Shown: positions 17,510 to 26,417 of the stretch, piece by piece | Numbering within the stretch: the first letter of the stretch is position 1 | Layout: each line of letters begins with the position of its first letter | Assembly: GCF_024178165.1 (NCBI RefSeq) | Contig: NZ_JAMZIE010000009.1 | Location: 1-64,000 of the forward strand | Length of the DNA: 64,000 bases | Reading direction: 5' to 3' | DNA from: Halohasta salina | GTDB lineage: Archaea; Halobacteriota; Halobacteria; Halobacteriales; Haloferacaceae | Program-made: the position numbers and the translations under genes | The notes under the pieces: model-generated | The model's database searches: none | Told to the model about the DNA's origin: nothing | Seen by the model: only the letters and a program-made list of their open reading frames with translations

Positions 17510-18444
17510 CTCCAACCCGTCGACGCACGCTTCAAGCGGTTGGGACCGCAGCTATCACTACGCTTGCTGGTTGTTTGACTGGTTTTCAATCAAATTCTCA
17601 GCAGTCGACCGAAAAGTACCAGCTTACTATCGATCAGATTCAGAGCTCTCCTGTCGAGCACGCACTCTACGAACCTGATGACAGTCCTCTGTTCGGAGAC
17701 CCCGCAGAAACCGCTCTCGAGAACATTCTCCCAGCGGGTCGACACACGACATACGGCTACGAACCGTTGCCGAACGACGCCTACGTCGAGTCCGAGGGGT
17801 CGTTTTATCAGATCAAATATATCGTCACCGGTCGACAGCAGCTGGAGCGACAAGTAGTTCGTGTTGATACCGTCCCACAAGAGCAGGTGCCCGATGATTC
17901 GATCCTGGTGGAGACGCTCGAACGACCCAGTGCTCGGGTGATCAAAATACTGCACTCATATACGGTGAGTGGTGGTGAATCAGGCTCTGCAGAGTTACTT
18001 CGAGACGATGGCTACGTGTTGCGGCGGCCGAGCGAAGGTGAGAGTCGACTCGCAAGCGGTGAGTTGGATGGGCAAGTCGTGACTATGACCGACAGTGGAC
18101 CGTGGGCCTACCGTGTTGAGGTCACAACGGAGCAACTCACCGAAACCGCTCATACTGCCTTGACCGTTGAGGTGGCGAACTCACAGGGTGAGTTCCGTGA
18201 GGTTGTATTCGGCTCTCGGATCGATGCGGATCTTTCTCCCAGCGAGTTGCCTACAGAACCACGGGAGATCCTTGAGCAGGCGATTGCTAACAGAACCTAC
18301 TCAGAAGAGGCTCCGATATCTGGGGCCTTCGACAGGCTGCTTGATCTTCTTGGGCTTGGAACGGTCGACACGGCAGAAAATGGAAAGCTGCTCTGGTATG
18401 ACGACGAATTTTACCGATACGGCTTGTATATCGACACAGAATAG
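17506..18444 (+). CDS. Tat-exported lipoprotein of unknown function
   Basis: 312 residues. Signal: TRRRTLQAVGTAAITTLAGC, a twin-arginine leader with lipobox and lipidated Cys near residue 23. The mature part has a beta-rich pattern and no known motif that I recognise. Overlap with the upstream beta-propeller lipoprotein (ATGA) indicates coupled expression, so the two probably act together at the cell surface. Six bases after the stop is a perfect 7-bp inverted repeat, TGTAGGT-G-ACCTACA (18450-18464). Confidence 0.75.
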   Translation: MTPTRRRTLQAVGTAAITTLAGCLTGFQSNSQQSTEKYQLTIDQIQSSPVEHALYEPDDSPLFGDPAETALENILPAGRHTTYGYEPLPNDAYVESEGSFYQIKYIVTGRQQLERQVVRVDTVPQEQVPDDSILVETLERPSARVIKILHSYTVSGGESGSAELLRDDGYVLRRPSEGESRLASGELDGQVVTMTDSGPWAYRVEVTTEQLTETAHTALTVEVANSQGEFREVVFGSRIDADLSPSELPTEPREILEQAIANRTYSEEAPISGAFDRLLDLLGLGTVDTAENGKLLWYDDEFYRYGLYIDTE

Positions 18445-18449
18445 CTGCT

Positions 18450-18464
18450 TGTAGGTGACCTACA
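18450..18464 (+). repeat. perfect 7-bp inverted repeat after a lipoprotein gene
   Basis: TGTAGGTGACCTACA is a perfect dyad around one base, six bases after the stop codon. It could help define the transcript end or be a binding site. There is no long T run, so a classical terminator is not shown. Confidence 0.35.
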
Positions 18465-18485
18465 GAAGACGTTTACCTGAATTAA

Positions 18486-18547
18486 GACGCACGGCTCCTT
18501 CCTCAACGAACAAGCGAAGTGAGTGAGTCGGAAGGAGATTCAGCGTC
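18486..18547. repeat. long stem-loop resembling an IS200/IS605-type end or MITE remnant
   Basis: Outer arms GACGC (18486-18490) and GCGTC (18543-18547) enclose inner arms CTCCTTCC (18495-18502) and GGAAGGAG (18530-18537). The loop contains GCGAAGTGAGTGAGTCGG. Haloarchaeal IS200/IS605-type ends have hairpins of this kind, but no transposase or tnpB remnant adjoins it. It sits between two convergent genes. Confidence 0.35.
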
Positions 18548-18552
18548 TCAAT

Positions 18553-18700
18553 TTAACTAATGCCGAGGATCGTTGCCGTGGGGGTGCTGTCGGCGGGGTG
18601 CTGGTAGGATTCGAGCAACACGACCGGTACCAAGACGAACCCGATACCGAACGGAATCGAACTACGTAGCCACGAAAACGGAATTCCGCCCAGAAAGCGC
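18553..18700 (-). pseudogene. possible remnant of a membrane-protein gene
   Basis: A minus-strand frame ends at 18553 and reads FLGGIPFSWLRSSIPFGIGF followed by a hydrophobic run and a polar tail. It has no start codon; an in-frame stop lies just upstream. The composition looks like the last transmembrane segment and tail of a decayed permease. It follows an intact ABC-2 permease gene, so it may have been a second permease. Weak evidence. Confidence 0.25.
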
Positions 18701-18847
18701 TGTGGATACCGCTGGCGAGTTCAACGCGTAATGCTGCGCCAACGATCCTTAGAAGCCTCCCGATCCAGCGCCCAATCTCGTCCGGTCGACTGCTTGCGAG
18801 AGCCATATCAGACCATTCACCGTTAGGGATCTCCCCATGCTCGGCCG

Positions 18848-20431
18848 TTAGCGTCGACGACCCAACACCGCAACGCCTAGTGCCGAAACTGTCACCACAA
18901 GGTAGCCCAGTGTGACCCCACTGGTCACTGTTCCATCTTTGACACCGAGATAATCCAGGTAGCCGAGTCCATTCACCGGACCGAGATACCACGCCGTGAG
19001 ATAGCTTATCTCGAACAGTTTCGATCGACCACTCCAGACCCCACAGGCGAGTGCAATCGCCGGCAGGAATAGGAGCCCAACTCCCCAGCCGAGCAGTCCA
19101 CTGTATAGCCCGGCGGCGGTAAACCGAACTCCGGCAGGAAGCGTCAGTATCAGGCCAACGATGACTCCCGACAGGTATGTTGCAGACAGCAGTCTAAGCG
19201 GCTGACTTCCGACGAATACGAGTTCCTCGGTTCGGTGGAGCTGTTCCCGCGCCCCGAGTACAGACCACACCGAAAGCGGTACCAGGAGTACAAGGGGCAC
19301 GACGATTTGGCGTGTTACCTCAAGCGGTGCAACCCCAGTCGCGATGAACCCAACACCGCAAGCCAGATACCACCACCACTGGTGGTCACGGAGCGCAAGC
19401 CGAAGTTCTGCGAGGAGCACCCGACCGAAGGCGAACCGTCCATGAGAAACCGATGGGAGTGATACGTCGACGGCTGGGGCATCGACCGCTGGTGGGTGAC
19501 TCGCCTCGGCCACCGACGTCGTCGTTGCTTCGTCATCCGATTTACCTCTGAACGGCACCGACCACCCCCCTGTATCGTCGAATCGATCAAATGCGATCGT
19601 TGCTATCCCGAGGAGGCCGACGGTAAGTCCGACCACCGGCACCCGCGTGCGAAGGGCCGAGGTGCTCCATTCGATTCCAGACCAACTGAACTGTTGGAGG
19701 CTTCCTGGATCGTCTGTGTAAGCAACTCCGAGCGCCGAGGGATCGAAGGCAGGATACTGAGCGGCGATAGCTTCTGCCATACTCTCACGGACGAGTGAGA
19801 GACCGGTCACATCCAGTGCCGTATTCGGTCCGATGCTGACACTAAGCAGTAGCAAAGCGAGGGCGAAGTAGACCACAGTCCCAGCAGTACCGCGAAGCAG
19901 CCCAGTGGCCTCGAAACACACGGCCGCAGCGGCGACCAAGCCCATCGTGGGCAGCGTGATCAGGACAAACGGAGAGACAAACGCCCAGACGTCGAGCCCA
20001 CCCGTTCCCTGGCGGAAAAATGCGACACCGGTCGCAGCCATCAGTATCGCGGTTGCAGCCGCAAGCACGACGACGTTACTCAGCCACTTCCCGACGAGAT
20101 ACTGCGGGGTCGAGATCGACGAAGCCGCGATTAATTCGCCCACCTTCCTCTCACGGTCCCTTGTTACGGCTCCCTTGACGAAGCTGAACCCAAAGAGGAA
20201 AAACACCAAGGTGCCGATGACTGTCGTCATGCCGGCGATCCACGTACTCGTCAGGACACCGGTATACTGACCATCAAGGACCAACGTGGTATCGACGGTG
20301 ACCAGTTTCACGAAGTAAGCGACGAGAATCGGGACTACAACCAGCGTTCTCGACCGCGAGCGTTCACGAAGATCTGCCAGCGCAACAGCAACAGTCGGAC
20401 CAAAGAGGCGACTGCGTTTAGTTGATGGCAT
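18848..20431 (-). CDS. ABC-2 type transporter permease
   Basis: About 527 residues from the ATG at 20431; longer starts would lie inside the ATPase gene. It begins KRSRLFGPTVAVALADLRER, an elbow helix typical of ABC-2 permeases. About twelve hydrophobic segments fall in two groups separated by an acidic linker (DDEATTTSVAEASHPPAVDA). The first half contains the GELIAASSISTPQYLVGKW pattern usual between the first two membrane helices of such exporters. It overlaps the ATPase gene by 14 bases and forms an exporter with it. Substrate is unknown. Confidence 0.82.
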   Translation of the reverse strand: MPSTKRSRLFGPTVAVALADLRERSRSRTLVVVPILVAYFVKLVTVDTTLVLDGQYTGVLTSTWIAGMTTVIGTLVFFLFGFSFVKGAVTRDRERKVGELIAASSISTPQYLVGKWLSNVVVLAAATAILMAATGVAFFRQGTGGLDVWAFVSPFVLITLPTMGLVAAAAVCFEATGLLRGTAGTVVYFALALLLLSVSIGPNTALDVTGLSLVRESMAEAIAAQYPAFDPSALGVAYTDDPGSLQQFSWSGIEWSTSALRTRVPVVGLTVGLLGIATIAFDRFDDTGGWSVPFRGKSDDEATTTSVAEASHPPAVDAPAVDVSLPSVSHGRFAFGRVLLAELRLALRDHQWWWYLACGVGFIATGVAPLEVTRQIVVPLVLLVPLSVWSVLGAREQLHRTEELVFVGSQPLRLLSATYLSGVIVGLILTLPAGVRFTAAGLYSGLLGWGVGLLFLPAIALACGVWSGRSKLFEISYLTAWYLGPVNGLGYLDYLGVKDGTVTSGVTLGYLVVTVSALGVAVLGRRR

Positions 20432-21266
20432 GGAGGTATGCATCTTCGAGCGTTGGATCACACAGTTCAGCTGCCGGTGTCGGTTGTTGTTCGGAGACAA
20501 CCCGCACTGCGACACCGTCGCGCTGTCGAACGGTGCCGCTGAGTGTATGGTTCCGTTTGATGCTCGGCAGTGACTCGTCATCGACGGTCCACTCCCAGAC
20601 AGAGCCAGTGACCTGCTCGAGCAGTATTGAGGGGTGTTCGTGGGCTAGAACTCGGCCGTCGGCCAACAGCACGATATCGCTCGCGGTCACTTCGACGTCC
20701 GAGACGATGTGTGTCGAGAGAATCACGATCCGCTCGTCGGCGAGATCGGTCAGCACGTTCCGGAACCGAACGCGTTCTTCGGGATCTAATCCGACAGTTG
20801 GTTCGTCGACGACCAACAGATCTGGATCACTCAACAGGGATTGGGCGATACCGACCCGCTGTTGCATTCCCCCGGAGAAGCCGCCGAGATGTCCCTCCGT
20901 GTCGGCCAAGTCGACTAGGTCGAGTAACTCATCGATACGGTCGTCCGCATCCGAGAGCCCTCGAATCCCAGCGAGATACTCCAGAAACTCCCTCGCAGAG
21001 AGGTTTGGGTAGACGCCGAAATCCTGCGGCAAGTAGCCGATCCGACGTCGTAGCACCGAGGGGTCATCGACTACGTCGGTACCGTCCCACCGAACAGTCC
21101 CCTCGGTCGGCTTCATGACAGTCGTGATAATCCGCATCAGCGTCGACTTCCCGGCACCGTTCGGACCAAGCAGTCCGATCACCCCATCGTCGAAGGTGAG
21201 GTCGACATCTTTGAGAGCCCAGTGGTTGCCGTACTGTTTGCCGACGCGTTCAATTTTGAGAGTCAC
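20418..21266 (-). CDS. ABC transporter ATP-binding protein (ABC-2 exporter class)
   Basis: 282 residues, GTG start. Walker A GPNGAGKST near 35, Q loop YLPQDFGVYPNL, signature GGFSGGMQQRVGIAQSL, Walker B LLVVDEPTVGLDP and switch His in ILSTHIVSDVE. The C-terminal 70 residues are a short beta domain often seen in CcmA/NosF-like exporters. It is translated before and overlaps the permease, so the two form an operon. Confidence 0.92.
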   Translation of the reverse strand: MTLKIERVGKQYGNHWALKDVDLTFDDGVIGLLGPNGAGKSTLMRIITTVMKPTEGTVRWDGTDVVDDPSVLRRRIGYLPQDFGVYPNLSAREFLEYLAGIRGLSDADDRIDELLDLVDLADTEGHLGGFSGGMQQRVGIAQSLLSDPDLLVVDEPTVGLDPEERVRFRNVLTDLADERIVILSTHIVSDVEVTASDIVLLADGRVLAHEHPSILLEQVTGSVWEWTVDDESLPSIKRNHTLSGTVRQRDGVAVRVVSEQQPTPAAELCDPTLEDAYLHAIN

Positions 21267-21820
21267 TTCGATCCCCCGGCGCCGGCTGATCAGATCTGAT
21301 CGGATAAACGAGTTGAGTGTTGCTAATTTGTCTGTCGCTGACTACGTACTGTGACTGCTGGGCGTGCATGAATGGTGAATCGAACACGACGTGAATAGAT
21401 ACACACTCACCGTTTCAGAGCCAGCAACGCTGACGATCCAAACCCACAGCGTTCAGCATATCGATGTGTAACGGCAGATGGGCGGCAGTTCTCCAGGACC
21501 GTCTTGAAGTGGTTCCCGATGTTATTACCACCTACCCGAAAGGAAACACCATCGCAGACTGGATCGTAGCGACCGTCCGTCCATGTTGGGCCCGGTATTC
21601 ATTCAAACCAAAACAATATATTTCCAACAGCTAATGTAGGACTGCCGGCCAGAGGCAACCCCCGGATTGGTTTGAAAACCAATCAGAGGCACCACTGAAT
21701 TGGTCCCCTCTCACTGCACACTCTCCAGATGGATTCTCTATCAGCGCTTGGAGTAGTAACATCTATGTAACCACCCGACACCGATGTCTGCGAGCGCTTA
21801 TCACAGTCCCGGTAGTACGA
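21267..21820. other. intergenic with a palindrome and a doubtful small ORF
   Basis: About 550 bases between divergent genes. A plus-strand 56-residue frame (21464-21634, begins MCNGRWAAVLQDRLEVVPDV) has protein-like composition and could be a decayed gene or small protein. At 21665-21684 there is a palindrome with 9-bp arms GATTGGTTT and AAACCAATC. A weak A/T box CTTATC at 21797-21802 is placed to serve an ATG at 21821. Confidence 0.35.
21665..21684. repeat. palindrome with 9-bp arms upstream of the LUD gene
   Basis: GATTGGTTT and AAACCAATC are perfect inverted arms separated by two bases. It lies about 140-160 bases before the LUD gene and could be an operator. No regulator can be assigned. 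Confidence 0.4.
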
Positions 21821-22498
21821 ATGGATGTACATCATTTACCCATGTCTCAGGAGAAATCAAACTATGCAGCTGCTGTCAATATCGACGAAAGGCTCGATAC
21901 CAACCCGGACGACGAGACGATCGACGAAACCGTGGCTAACCTCGAAGCCAACGGATTTGAAGTCGTAGTTGCCGACTCGGCTGCCGATGCCCTAGAGACC
22001 CTCCAGTCACAGATCCCCGAGGGCATGTCGGTAATGAACGGTCACTCAACAACCCTCGAAGAGATCGGGTTTGCTGAGTATCTCACCGACGGCGACCACG
22101 ATTGGGAGAGTCTTCCCGCCGAAATCTGGAGTATCGACGATGATGCCGAACGGCAGGCCGCTCGTCGGCAGTCTCAGACGGCCGACTACTTCGTCGGTGG
22201 CATCAATGCCATCGCCCAGACTGGCGAACTCGTCGCAGCAGATCGATCCGGCAGTCGGATCGGTGCGTATCCGTTCGCTGCGGGGAACGTCGTCATCGTC
22301 AGCGGCGTCAACAAGATCGTGCCTACCCTCGATGATGCACTGGATCGTCTCGAATCCGTAGCCTACCCGCTCGAAAACGAGCGCGCGAAAGATGCCTATG
22401 GGGTTGAGTCTGCGATCGCCAAGCAACTCATCTTCCGGAAGGAACTCGACGAGGGGCGGACGACTGTGGTACTCATCCGTGAGCACTTAGGCTACTAA
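21821..22498 (+). CDS. LUD domain protein (LutC/YkgG family)
   Basis: 225 residues, or 218 from the ATG at 21842, which starts with a more usual N-terminus. The LUD fold is supported by a central VMNGHSTTLEEIGFAEYL, by the segment TADYFVGGINAIAQTGELV, and by the conserved block FAAGNVVIVSGVNKIVPTLD with Asn-Lys-Ile. Family members accompany lactate oxidation (LutABC) or act on quinone-linked electron transfer; the biochemical role of stand-alone LUD proteins is not settled. No lutA or lutB gene is near. A single-gene unit. Confidence 0.8.
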   Translation: MDVHHLPMSQEKSNYAAAVNIDERLDTNPDDETIDETVANLEANGFEVVVADSAADALETLQSQIPEGMSVMNGHSTTLEEIGFAEYLTDGDHDWESLPAEIWSIDDDAERQAARRQSQTADYFVGGINAIAQTGELVAADRSGSRIGAYPFAAGNVVIVSGVNKIVPTLDDALDRLESVAYPLENERAKDAYGVESAIAKQLIFRKELDEGRTTVVLIREHLGY

Positions 22499-22594
22499 TC
22501 ACTAGTCGTGGCAGGCGGCGGCCGATTGGCTCGTAGGGTTCTTCGAGGCAGCCATTCGAATTGGTGAGTTTCACTGTGATCGGGGTTCGCTGGG

Positions 22595-23321
22595 TCAGGG
22601 GACTAGCACAGCCCGGAACCGCACTTCATTCGACATCATACGCTCGTATGCTTCGCCAACGTCTTCGAGATCGAAAGTTTCGATGTCGGGCGTCACATCA
22701 CGGAGTGCACTGAACTCCAGTGTCTCTTGGGAATCGATGGCTGTCCCAGAGGCCCAGCCGCTGACCGAACTTCGAGACCCGATGAGTTCTTGAATGTTCA
22801 CCTCAACTGGGTCGCCTGGAGTGCCGACTGCGATGAGATCACCATTGTCACCGAGACCACCCACAACCGAGGCAATCGCCTCGCTAGATGGCACCGTTGT
22901 GAGGATCACATCCGCTCCACCGAGGTCCTGTAACGCCTCAGCTGGGTCTTCGGCTTCGGTATCGATGTAGTGGTCAGCACCGAGTTCGTGTGCTGCCTCT
23001 CGTTTGTCGCTACCTCGTGAGAGGGCGACCGTTTCGAAACCCGCCCTATGTGCATATTGAATCCCTAGATGTCCGAGCCCACCGATACCCTGGACGGCGA
23101 CGAGATCACCAGGTCGACCGTCACTGTTGCGGAGCCCGTTGAACGTCGTGACACCGGCACAGAGCAGCAGGGCCGCATCGACAGCATCGAGTTCGTCGGG
23201 GACGGCTGCGAGTGCTTCACGTGGGGCTGTGAGATACTCTGCGTAGCCGCCGTCAAAGTCAAGACCGGTGACCAGGGTCCGGTCACAATTTTTGAAATCA
23301 CCACGACGACAGGCCTCACAG
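22595..23321 (-). pseudogene. zinc alcohol dehydrogenase, C-terminal part of a split gene
   Basis: Codes for residues 98-339 of a medium-chain zinc-dependent alcohol dehydrogenase. It starts inside the structural-zinc loop (TCEACRRGDFKNC) and contains the Rossmann motif VQGIGGLGHLGIQYA. The first part lies at 33976-34268 on the same strand. Joining the two parts gives 293 + 727 = 1020 bases, exactly 340 codons with stop, reading GGHCF-TCEACRRG across the join. The frame now continues upstream into transposon DNA, so a fusion starting at 23434 could be translated but would lack the catalytic-zinc domain. The gene is broken by an IS200/IS605-type element. Confidence 0.9.
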
Positions 23322-23500
23322 GTGAATCGCCTCGGGGTCAAGCCCCGAGGCTTCCTGTTTCCACGACGCGCTTTGCAGACACCGTAGTGGTGTCCGTAGG
23401 GAGCGCAGTCTCCACAGGCGTGTCTTCGGGCCATCCCAGCCCTAACTCAGCAAAACCGCGTTGCAAGACGTTCATCGCCGCATTCGCATCTCTATCTGCT
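23322..23500 (-). ncRNA. predicted omega/sot RNA region at the tnpB 3' end
   Basis: IS1341-type elements are known to produce a guide RNA from the 3' end of tnpB and the right end. Here the right-end hairpin (GCCTCGGGGCTTGACCCCGAGGC) overlaps the tnpB stop, and the guide would run into the alcohol dehydrogenase sequence. Position is inferred from the family; the 5' limit is a guess. Confidence 0.35.
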
Positions 23501-24461
23501 TCAAACCCACACGACGGGCACGAGTGTTCTCTGATCCAGATGGGCTTCGCAGTCTCAACACCACACGACGCGCACTCTTTTGTCGTTCCTCGTGCTTCTA
23601 CCTGAACGATGTGCGTACCATACAAGTTACCCTTGTATTCAAGTAGCGTTATGAACTGCCGCCACGCCGCATCCTGCTTGTTTCGGGCGTTGTGCGACTG
23701 CTCCAACATTCCCTTCACGTTCAAGTCCTCAACGAACACCGCGTCGTACTCGCGGACAAGCCACGTTGTAATCTTGTGTTGGTAGTCCAGCACCTTCCGA
23801 CGAATGTGACGCTTGACATTCGCAACTTCCCGGCGTTGTTTCTCCCAGTTGTTCGACCCTTCTTGCTTCCGCGATAACTTGCGTTGTTCGCGGCGCAGAC
23901 GCTCGTACTCGTCTTTAGGTCAAGCCAGTCCACGGTCTTGCCGTCGCTGGTGTGGATGTAGTTGAGAATGCCGAGGTCGATACCGATGCTGTTGCTCGCA
24001 TCCAGTAATTCCACGTCGGGTTTCTCAGGCAGGTCGGCGTCGGCGGTTTCCAGTCCGAAGGAGACGAACCACTCGCCGGTCGTCTCTTTCTTGATCGTGA
24101 CTTCTTTGATGTCTGCCTCATCCGGAATTTCGCGGTGATAACAGATTTTGATGTCACCGATTTTGGAGAGCCAGAGTGTCGCACGTCGGCCACTCGTGTT
24201 TTTGAGTTCGAAGCCGGACTGCGAAAACGTCATACTCTGGAACTCCCGTGGAGACTTCCACTTGAGTTTCCCCACCTTGTTCCCATGCTCTTTCTGGTCT
24301 TTAAGATTCGAGAGGTTGTCGTAGAACCGCGTGACGGTTCGTTGCAGAGCCTTCGAGTTCACCTCTGAGAACACAGAGAACTCGTCTTTCCAGTTAGGGA
24401 GTCGGTAGTGGTGTTTGTACGCCGAGCCGATGTTGTCGGCGTCCACGTTCTCATACTCGTA
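23338..24461 (-). pseudogene. tnpB (RNA-guided nuclease), main part, frameshifted
   Basis: Carries TnpB residues 35 to about 408. RuvC motif I is seen at SIGIDLGILNYIHTSDG, the catalytic Glu at AVFVEDLNVKGML, the zinc ribbon at CASCGVETAKPIWIREHSCPSCG and RuvC III at ADRDANAAMNV. The length, 1124 bases, is one short of a codon multiple: a one-base deletion near 23915-23918 shifts frame between DWLDLK and DEYERLRREQ. The first 34 codons lie at 33774-33875, beyond a 9.3 kb transposon. The open frame extends upstream to 24626 only by reading through the transposon end, so that stretch is not TnpB. Inactive by both interruption and frameshift. Confidence 0.88.
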
Positions 24462-24469
24462 CAGAGTGT
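24462..24469. repeat. 8-bp target duplication CAGAGTGT, left copy
   Basis: CAGAGTGT occurs at both borders of the 9.3 kb transposon (also 33774-33781). One copy is the native tnpB sequence coding for Thr-Leu, so it is the target-site duplication made at insertion. Confidence 0.85.
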
Positions 24470-24661
24470 GTGAAGTTGAGACTACAGTGGTTTTAGCGGG
24501 TCTGTGATGCGTGATTTCGACTGAATCTGCGACCAGAAACGGTTCCGACCCAACGCTCAAATGACCGTTCTTATCCCACCACCAACTATTTCGAGAGATA
24601 TCCGAGACTACCACCAGTGTTGCCACTCGGAACGTCGGCGTTTCCCCGAAATGGACAGCCT

Positions 24662-26338
24662 TCAGCCGATTCCCGTCTCCTTCTTCAGCAGCGTGAGCGT
24701 ATTATCTGCCGTCACGATCGGCGAGTGCTCGTACTCACCAGTCAGCTTAACCTGGACAAGTAGATCGACCGCTCGCCAAATTGAGTACAACAGGCAGGCG
24801 AATGCGAAATAGAAGAATCGCAACCCAAAATCCTTCGACGTGGTGGCGGCCATGAACCGTTTGATCGACCTGTAGCCACTCTCGATTTCCCACCGGTAGC
24901 CGTACTCCGTGAGGTGTCCACTCCCGCAATTCGTCATGAATACCGAATATTGTCGATGGTCGTCGTGCTCGGAGTCTTCTTTCCGACGGTAGATCAGCGT
25001 CGTCTCGTGCCACTCGTTCTTGCCCAGATGGAGTTTGCGGTCGGTCTCGTATCGGTCTTGGTCCCGCTGGAGCAACCGCTTCGCCTGGGCTTTCTCGCTC
25101 GCCTGCATCCGTTTCGGGACGACGTATGAGAGTCCGCGCTGGCTGATCATCTCCAAGACGTGCTGGCTATCGAACTCCCGGTCCATCAGTACGTTATCGA
25201 CGTGGACGAGGTTCTCAGCCGAATCGAGCAAGTCCTCGACGATTTCCAGTCGTGTCTGCCCCTTTCGCACCGGCCGCGCATCCAGCACGATCGGGACGGC
25301 ATTCCCGACCAACTGCACCGTCGCCCACTGGTAAGCGTATTCGTTGGTCTTCTCCTTCGTTCCGATGATCTCGTCTTCGTAGCCCGTGCGGTCACCTGTG
25401 AACGGATCAGCTTCGGTAATATCGATCGCGACGATTCCGGCTCGAAAGAACTGCTCTGTCTCCGCAGCTTCGTTTAGGAGCCGAGTGATGGCCTGCCGGT
25501 ACATCGCTCGAACCTGTTCAATGGAGAGGTCCCGAATCTGCTCCCGGTGGGCGTGCCCCAGCGGTGTCCGATCCCGAGTCGACTCGTAGAGGAAACTACG
25601 AGCTCCTTCGTTCGCAGCCAGCCGCTCGCGAAGTCCGAGATATGTCTGTAGGCCCCAGTAGGCGTTCTCGTGAATCACACAGCCCTCGCCACGGTCCAGC
25701 GAGAACGCCGGAAAGACGACACGGCTGACGTGCTCGGTGACTCTATCGGCGTTGTCCAGAATGGCTCGGTCGTCTGGAACCGATTCGTCCACGTCATCGC
25801 CACGAGCCGCGAGGATCTGCTCCGGTTCGCGCGGGACAGTGACGTCGGCGTTCTGCGCTTTGACGAGAATCGTTCGAGACGCTTTCTGGACTGTCTTCCG
25901 AAGAGCATTCGTGAAGCGTGTGTGCCAACTGCGCCAGAGTGTCGATTGCTCAGGAACTGTCTCCAACCCAAGCCGCTCACAAAGCTCCGGACAGCTTTTG
26001 AGGTACTCGTAGAGAGATGTTTCGTGCTCCCATCCGTGAAGTTCTTTCAGAACGAACACGCGAAACAGGGTGTCCATCTCGTAGTGTGTCGGACCCTCGT
26101 AGCAGTCGTGGGCCTCGAATTGGAAGTAGGCTAGCGGAAGTTCGGAGACGAACTGCTCAACAGAGCTGTGCTCATGGTGCCTGAACCAGGCTCCTGAGAC
26201 GATCCGGACGTCCGCCTCTAATCCGGCAAGTGAGGTGCGGTCGTACAACGGTGTCGAATCGTACGCTGGCCACTCAACGTACGACCGCCGTGCAATTTGT
26301 CGAAAGACGGTTCTCCGAGATTCAGTAGTAATGGGCAC
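24662..26338 (-). CDS. DDE transposase, IS4-superfamily type (intact)
   Basis: 558 residues. DDE residues: Asp in IVAIDITEADPFTG, Asp in LVHVDNVLMDREFDS, Glu in YGYRWEIESGYRSIKRF. The last string fits the Y-x2-R-x3-E-x6-K signature of IS4-type transposases. The N-terminal region contains a predicted DNA-binding domain (MDTLFRVFVLKELHGWEHE). It is about 190 bases from the transposon end at 24470. A close but frameshifted relative is at 49145-50817. The gene reads open from start to stop, so the 9.3 kb transposon may still be mobile. Confidence 0.88.
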   Translation of the reverse strand: MPITTESRRTVFRQIARRSYVEWPAYDSTPLYDRTSLAGLEADVRIVSGAWFRHHEHSSVEQFVSELPLAYFQFEAHDCYEGPTHYEMDTLFRVFVLKELHGWEHETSLYEYLKSCPELCERLGLETVPEQSTLWRSWHTRFTNALRKTVQKASRTILVKAQNADVTVPREPEQILAARGDDVDESVPDDRAILDNADRVTEHVSRVVFPAFSLDRGEGCVIHENAYWGLQTYLGLRERLAANEGARSFLYESTRDRTPLGHAHREQIRDLSIEQVRAMYRQAITRLLNEAAETEQFFRAGIVAIDITEADPFTGDRTGYEDEIIGTKEKTNEYAYQWATVQLVGNAVPIVLDARPVRKGQTRLEIVEDLLDSAENLVHVDNVLMDREFDSQHVLEMISQRGLSYVVPKRMQASEKAQAKRLLQRDQDRYETDRKLHLGKNEWHETTLIYRRKEDSEHDDHRQYSVFMTNCGSGHLTEYGYRWEIESGYRSIKRFMAATTSKDFGLRFFYFAFACLLYSIWRAVDLLVQVKLTGEYEHSPIVTADNTLTLLKKETGIG

Positions 26339-26417
26339 TATCGGACAATCGTTATGGCCTCCTCAAGAACACATCTACATCTAACCGAAAGGCCGGCTCC
26401 TTACAGAAGCTAACGTT

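Noticed and set aside
18540-18992. 150-residue minus-strand ORF overlapping the permease
   Set aside because: Its composition (Arg, Ser, Trp, Cys rich) is typical of an out-of-frame shadow; another frame of the same strand gives the membrane-like remnant.
24462-24626. The 55 codons before YEYENVD as the TnpB N-terminus
   Set aside because: They are read from the transposon end. The true first 34 codons are at 33774-33875, and the same end sequence occurs at 50966-51007 without tnpB.
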